Shown piece after piece: positions 62,176 through 64,000 of a stretch of DNA of 64,000 nt. Source of the stretch: Chitinophagales bacterium. GTDB lineage: Bacteria; Bacteroidota; Bacteroidia; Chitinophagales; Saprospiraceae. The notes beneath the pieces are model-generated. The model saw nothing but the letters and a program-made list of their open reading frames with translations. It searched no databases and was not told the origin of the DNA. Every line of letters begins with the position of its first letter. Positions within the stretch are counted from its first letter, which is position 1. The position numbers and the translations under genes are program-made. The stretch is taken from NCBI GenBank assembly GCA_013299105.1, contig JAAFJY010000010.1, positions 147,815-211,814 of the forward strand, given 5' to 3'.

Positions 62176-62280
62176 GGTTTTTGACTTACGACTTACGAGT
62201 GACTACTTACGACTTACGAAGTAGGGGCTCGCTGGCAAGTTTTGAAGTAGCATGGGCACTTGTTTGCACGGTTTGAAATT
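62176..62280 (-). repeat. CGTAAGTC block, inverted copy
   Basis: Read on the - strand: CAAACCGTGCAAAC, GCCAGCGAGCCCCTACTTCG, then CGTAAGT units. Bases 30187-30282 show the same order on the + strand. Confidence 0.7.
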
Positions 62281-62345
62281 TGGGTAATCCTCCAAATGTA
62301 AGGCTGGAACCAAGGGGGCTACAAAATAACATTACATTTGATGGG

Positions 62346-62843
62346 CTACGCATTTTTAATTACCCTTTTCCAATGCCACCACTGAAAATGGTATTCGAGT
62401 TCTTCTACTTGGTACTTTTCTTCACATTTTGTACATTCTACGAGATAAGAATACCCCTGATTGTTTTGAATCAACGTAGTGTTTAAAATTTTTACATTTC
62501 CCTTTTCAATCTCTCTGTTGGGGTCAAATCCATCATATTGGTGCATTCTTGTCACAACATCATTGTTCAGTTGGTATTCTTTAACGTATAAAGCGCAAGG
62601 GCATTCATGACTCGACTCATGAAATTCTATAGTTTTAATTGCAAAGTCAATAAAATGTTGTTTTGAAACGAGTCCGCCTCCCTTATGTAGACCTTCAGTT
62701 TTCGCTTTGATTAGAGGCAAATGCGCGATAAGGGGTGCAATCTTGTCGTAATCTTGACCCATATTGATGATTCTGCAAGCGGCTTCCCAGACTTTATGGC
62801 TATCTTGAGAAGTGATGAATTCTATAATTTCCTTAGTTGTCAT
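62346..62843 (-). CDS. Hypothetical protein with cysteine pairs
   Basis: 165 residues, cytoplasmic. The N-terminal 60 residues are helical (EIIEFITSQDSHKVWEAACRIINMGQDYDKIAPLIAHLP, given in part), reminiscent of HEAT-like repeats. The C-terminal half has CPC (in HECPCALYV) and a CTKCEEKYQVEELEYHFQWWHWK segment (given in part), suggesting a small metal site. Not recognised further. The gap downstream is repeat-derived. Confidence 0.7.
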   Translation of the reverse strand: MTTKEIIEFITSQDSHKVWEAACRIINMGQDYDKIAPLIAHLPLIKAKTEGLHKGGGLVSKQHFIDFAIKTIEFHESSHECPCALYVKEYQLNNDVVTRMHQYDGFDPNREIEKGNVKILNTTLIQNNQGYSYLVECTKCEEKYQVEELEYHFQWWHWKRVIKNA

Positions 62844-63416
62844 TTTGCTTGATTGGCAATAGTTCTTAAATGCTGGTAACCATCCAGTAGATCGGTTTTG
62901 AGATAAAAAAGTACAGTTTTTTGGTTCTTTGGCAATTTATGTGGAAAGCCCCAATTGTTCTACACTCAACTAGGAAAAAAATGGAATTAGCGCCCTTTCA
63001 AATAGCCCACTAATGTTCATTGATGCAACTGCCGGATAGATGCGTGATGGAATGGGTGGGTACCCTTTGTCCCCGGACTGAAGTCCAGGGTTACACGATG
63101 CTAGATGTAATTTTTGCATTTATTCGAAATACAGACTTTTGAGCAAGAATTTAGCACCTTCAGATATTTTTTATCACTACTTGCCTTTCCTCCAAATTTT
63201 CAAAATGAAGCCAGCAGCATATCCTGCATCGTGAAACCCCCGATCTTCAGTCGGGGGTAAGAGAACACCCCGTATTCACATCTTGCATCTATCCGGCAGT
63301 TGCATCAGTGATTACAGGATTTGTCAAAGAACCCGAAGCTTTCAGCAGATAACACAATGGTCAAATTACTGCCGAGATTGTGGGCTAGTCCTCATAGTCC
63401 TTCAACATTGATCTGC
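62844..63416. other. Gap holding the 287-bp inverted-repeat element
   Basis: 573 bp with no supported gene apart from the element 63021-63307; the rest is unique sequence. After the element GTGATTACAGGATTTGTCAA resembles GTAAGCACAGGATTTGCTAA at 52375. Confidence 0.45.
63021..63307. mobile_element. 287-bp MITE-like element with perfect 23-bp terminal inverted repeats
   Basis: The left end 63021-63043 starts TGATGCAACTGCCGG; the right end 63285-63307 ends CCGGCAGTTGCATCA; the two are perfect reverse complements over 23 bp. Inside are two REP-like hairpins, CCCCGGACTGAAGTCCAGGG (63071-63090) and CCCCCGATCTTCAGTCGGGG (63237-63256). No open frame of note and no clear target duplication. Confidence 0.85.
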
Positions 63417-63872
63417 TCAGCTTGGTTTTCGTTTCTTCACTTTTGTCCACCATTTTCCACTCAGGTGCTTGAAGGCAATGATGCCGTCTTGTTTTGTCAG
63501 GTAAGTCTCAACTATGGAGTTCGGTCCGAGCTGGTCTTCATGGCCATCCGGCCTGAACAAGTAGTAGTTGCTGAAGTTTGCCCCATTTGCGGAGATCGTA
63601 TCCTGCATCAAAACCATTGGTACGTAGCGGTTTGATGCAGAGGAGTGCATAAAGTCGAGGGTAAATATCACCGCATCTTCGTCAGGGTATTTTAGCAGCG
63701 AGATCAGGTTGATTTGGTCGTACCCTTGTTGAGAGGCAGCAAGTGCGCTAAATTGAACTGAAATGCGCTTGTACTCTCTAGCATTAATGAAATACCCTCT
63801 TTTGTTAAGCAGAATTGAGTCTATTTTTTCAACTACGAATGTAATGAAGTTGCTTTTGTCATCCTTGAATTG
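63417..63872 (-). pseudogene. 5'-truncated gene at the right edge
   Basis: The - strand frame is open from 63872 to the stop at 63417 (about 151 residues), but has no plausible start: it is cut by an in-frame stop at 63873-63875. The residues (FVVEKIDSILLNKRGYFIN, then NLISLLKYPDEDAVIFTLDFMH, YVPMVLMQDTISANG) look like the C-terminal part of a secreted hypothetical protein. The sequence beyond 63875 is of a different kind (poly-A, inverted AGCGTGT/ACACGCT) and leads into a new frame on the + strand, so the gene was probably interrupted by an insertion. Confidence 0.55.
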
Positions 63873-63960
63873 TCAATACCTCGTGAAGAATTGAAAAAAT
63901 TCCCATAAACAAAAAAAGCGTGTAAGTTTGGGTATTCGACCACCAAAACAAAACACGCTA

Positions 63961-64000
63961 TGACAGGAACACGAGATTCCCTTGGTGCAATGATAGAGAA
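63961..64000 (+). CDS. Start of a gene, possibly a transposase (3' partial)
   Basis: ATG 63961 opens MTGTRDSLGAMIE and runs off the window. It follows AGCGTGT (63918-63924) and ACACGCT (63953-63959) and abuts a truncated gene, which is the setting of an insertion-sequence left end. Only 13 codons are visible, so the family cannot be named. Confidence 0.3.

Overview
The window looks like chromosomal DNA of a free-living Bacteroidota, probably a Saprospiria/Haliscomenobacter-like filamentous bacterium (the lineage is inference). Supporting signs are type IX secretion C-terminal sorting domains on two secreted proteins, promoters of the TTTG-N19-TAnnTTTG type (an exact match before rpmE2), weak use of Shine-Dalgarno sequences, many lipoproteins and outer-membrane barrels, and proteases of the caspase/CHAT type.

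Layout. Bases 1-11345 hold the 3' part of a giant repeat-built secreted protein, a TolB-like propeller protein and a GH51 arabinofuranosidase. Bases 11476-13189 are an A+T-rich EcoRV-type restriction-modification pair. Bases 13204-21307 hold a secreted M64 peptidase, an unusual superfamily-I helicase with a toxin-like N-terminus and ankyrin-like C-terminus, and two tandem MORN-repeat caspase-like proteins. Bases 21894-33483 are mostly housekeeping or secreted proteins: a DUF4920 lipoprotein, an HD hydrolase, a serine hydrolase, a frameshifted radical SAM gene, a SUMF1-like protein, a VPS10/BNR protein, a GMC oxidoreductase with its small subunit, and a small barrel protein.

The most notable block is 33995-45609. 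A tight operon encodes a CHAT-protease protein, a double STAND NTPase, a membrane-anchored winged-helix/coiled-coil/WD40 protein and an outer-membrane barrel. It is followed by a sigma factor, a small acidic protein, and a membrane-protein operon ending in a DUF4407 protein. The sigma gene and the membrane operon carry the same 33-bp promoter-like motif, each exactly 40 bp before the start codon. This suggests an autoregulated sigma regulon next to a STAND-gated protease system. The second STAND module is split between two genes at a short intergenic-type repeat.

The rest (45782-62843) holds an AAA/PD-(D/E)XK protein, a NUDIX hydrolase, ribosomal protein L31 type B, a GlmU-like protein, a spermidine-synthase-like methyltransferase, a YbhGFSR-type efflux operon (TetR, TolC, HlyD, two ABC ATPases, two permeases) with a duplicated 16-bp operator, two lipoproteins and a hypothetical protein. 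At the right edge a gene lacks its 5' end beside what may be an insertion sequence.

Intergenic DNA is dense in dispersed repeats. At least six families recur, several with terminal inverted repeats, including a 153-bp element with a 9-bp target duplication nested inside another repeat and a 287-bp element with perfect 23-bp inverted ends. No tRNA, rRNA or CRISPR array was seen.
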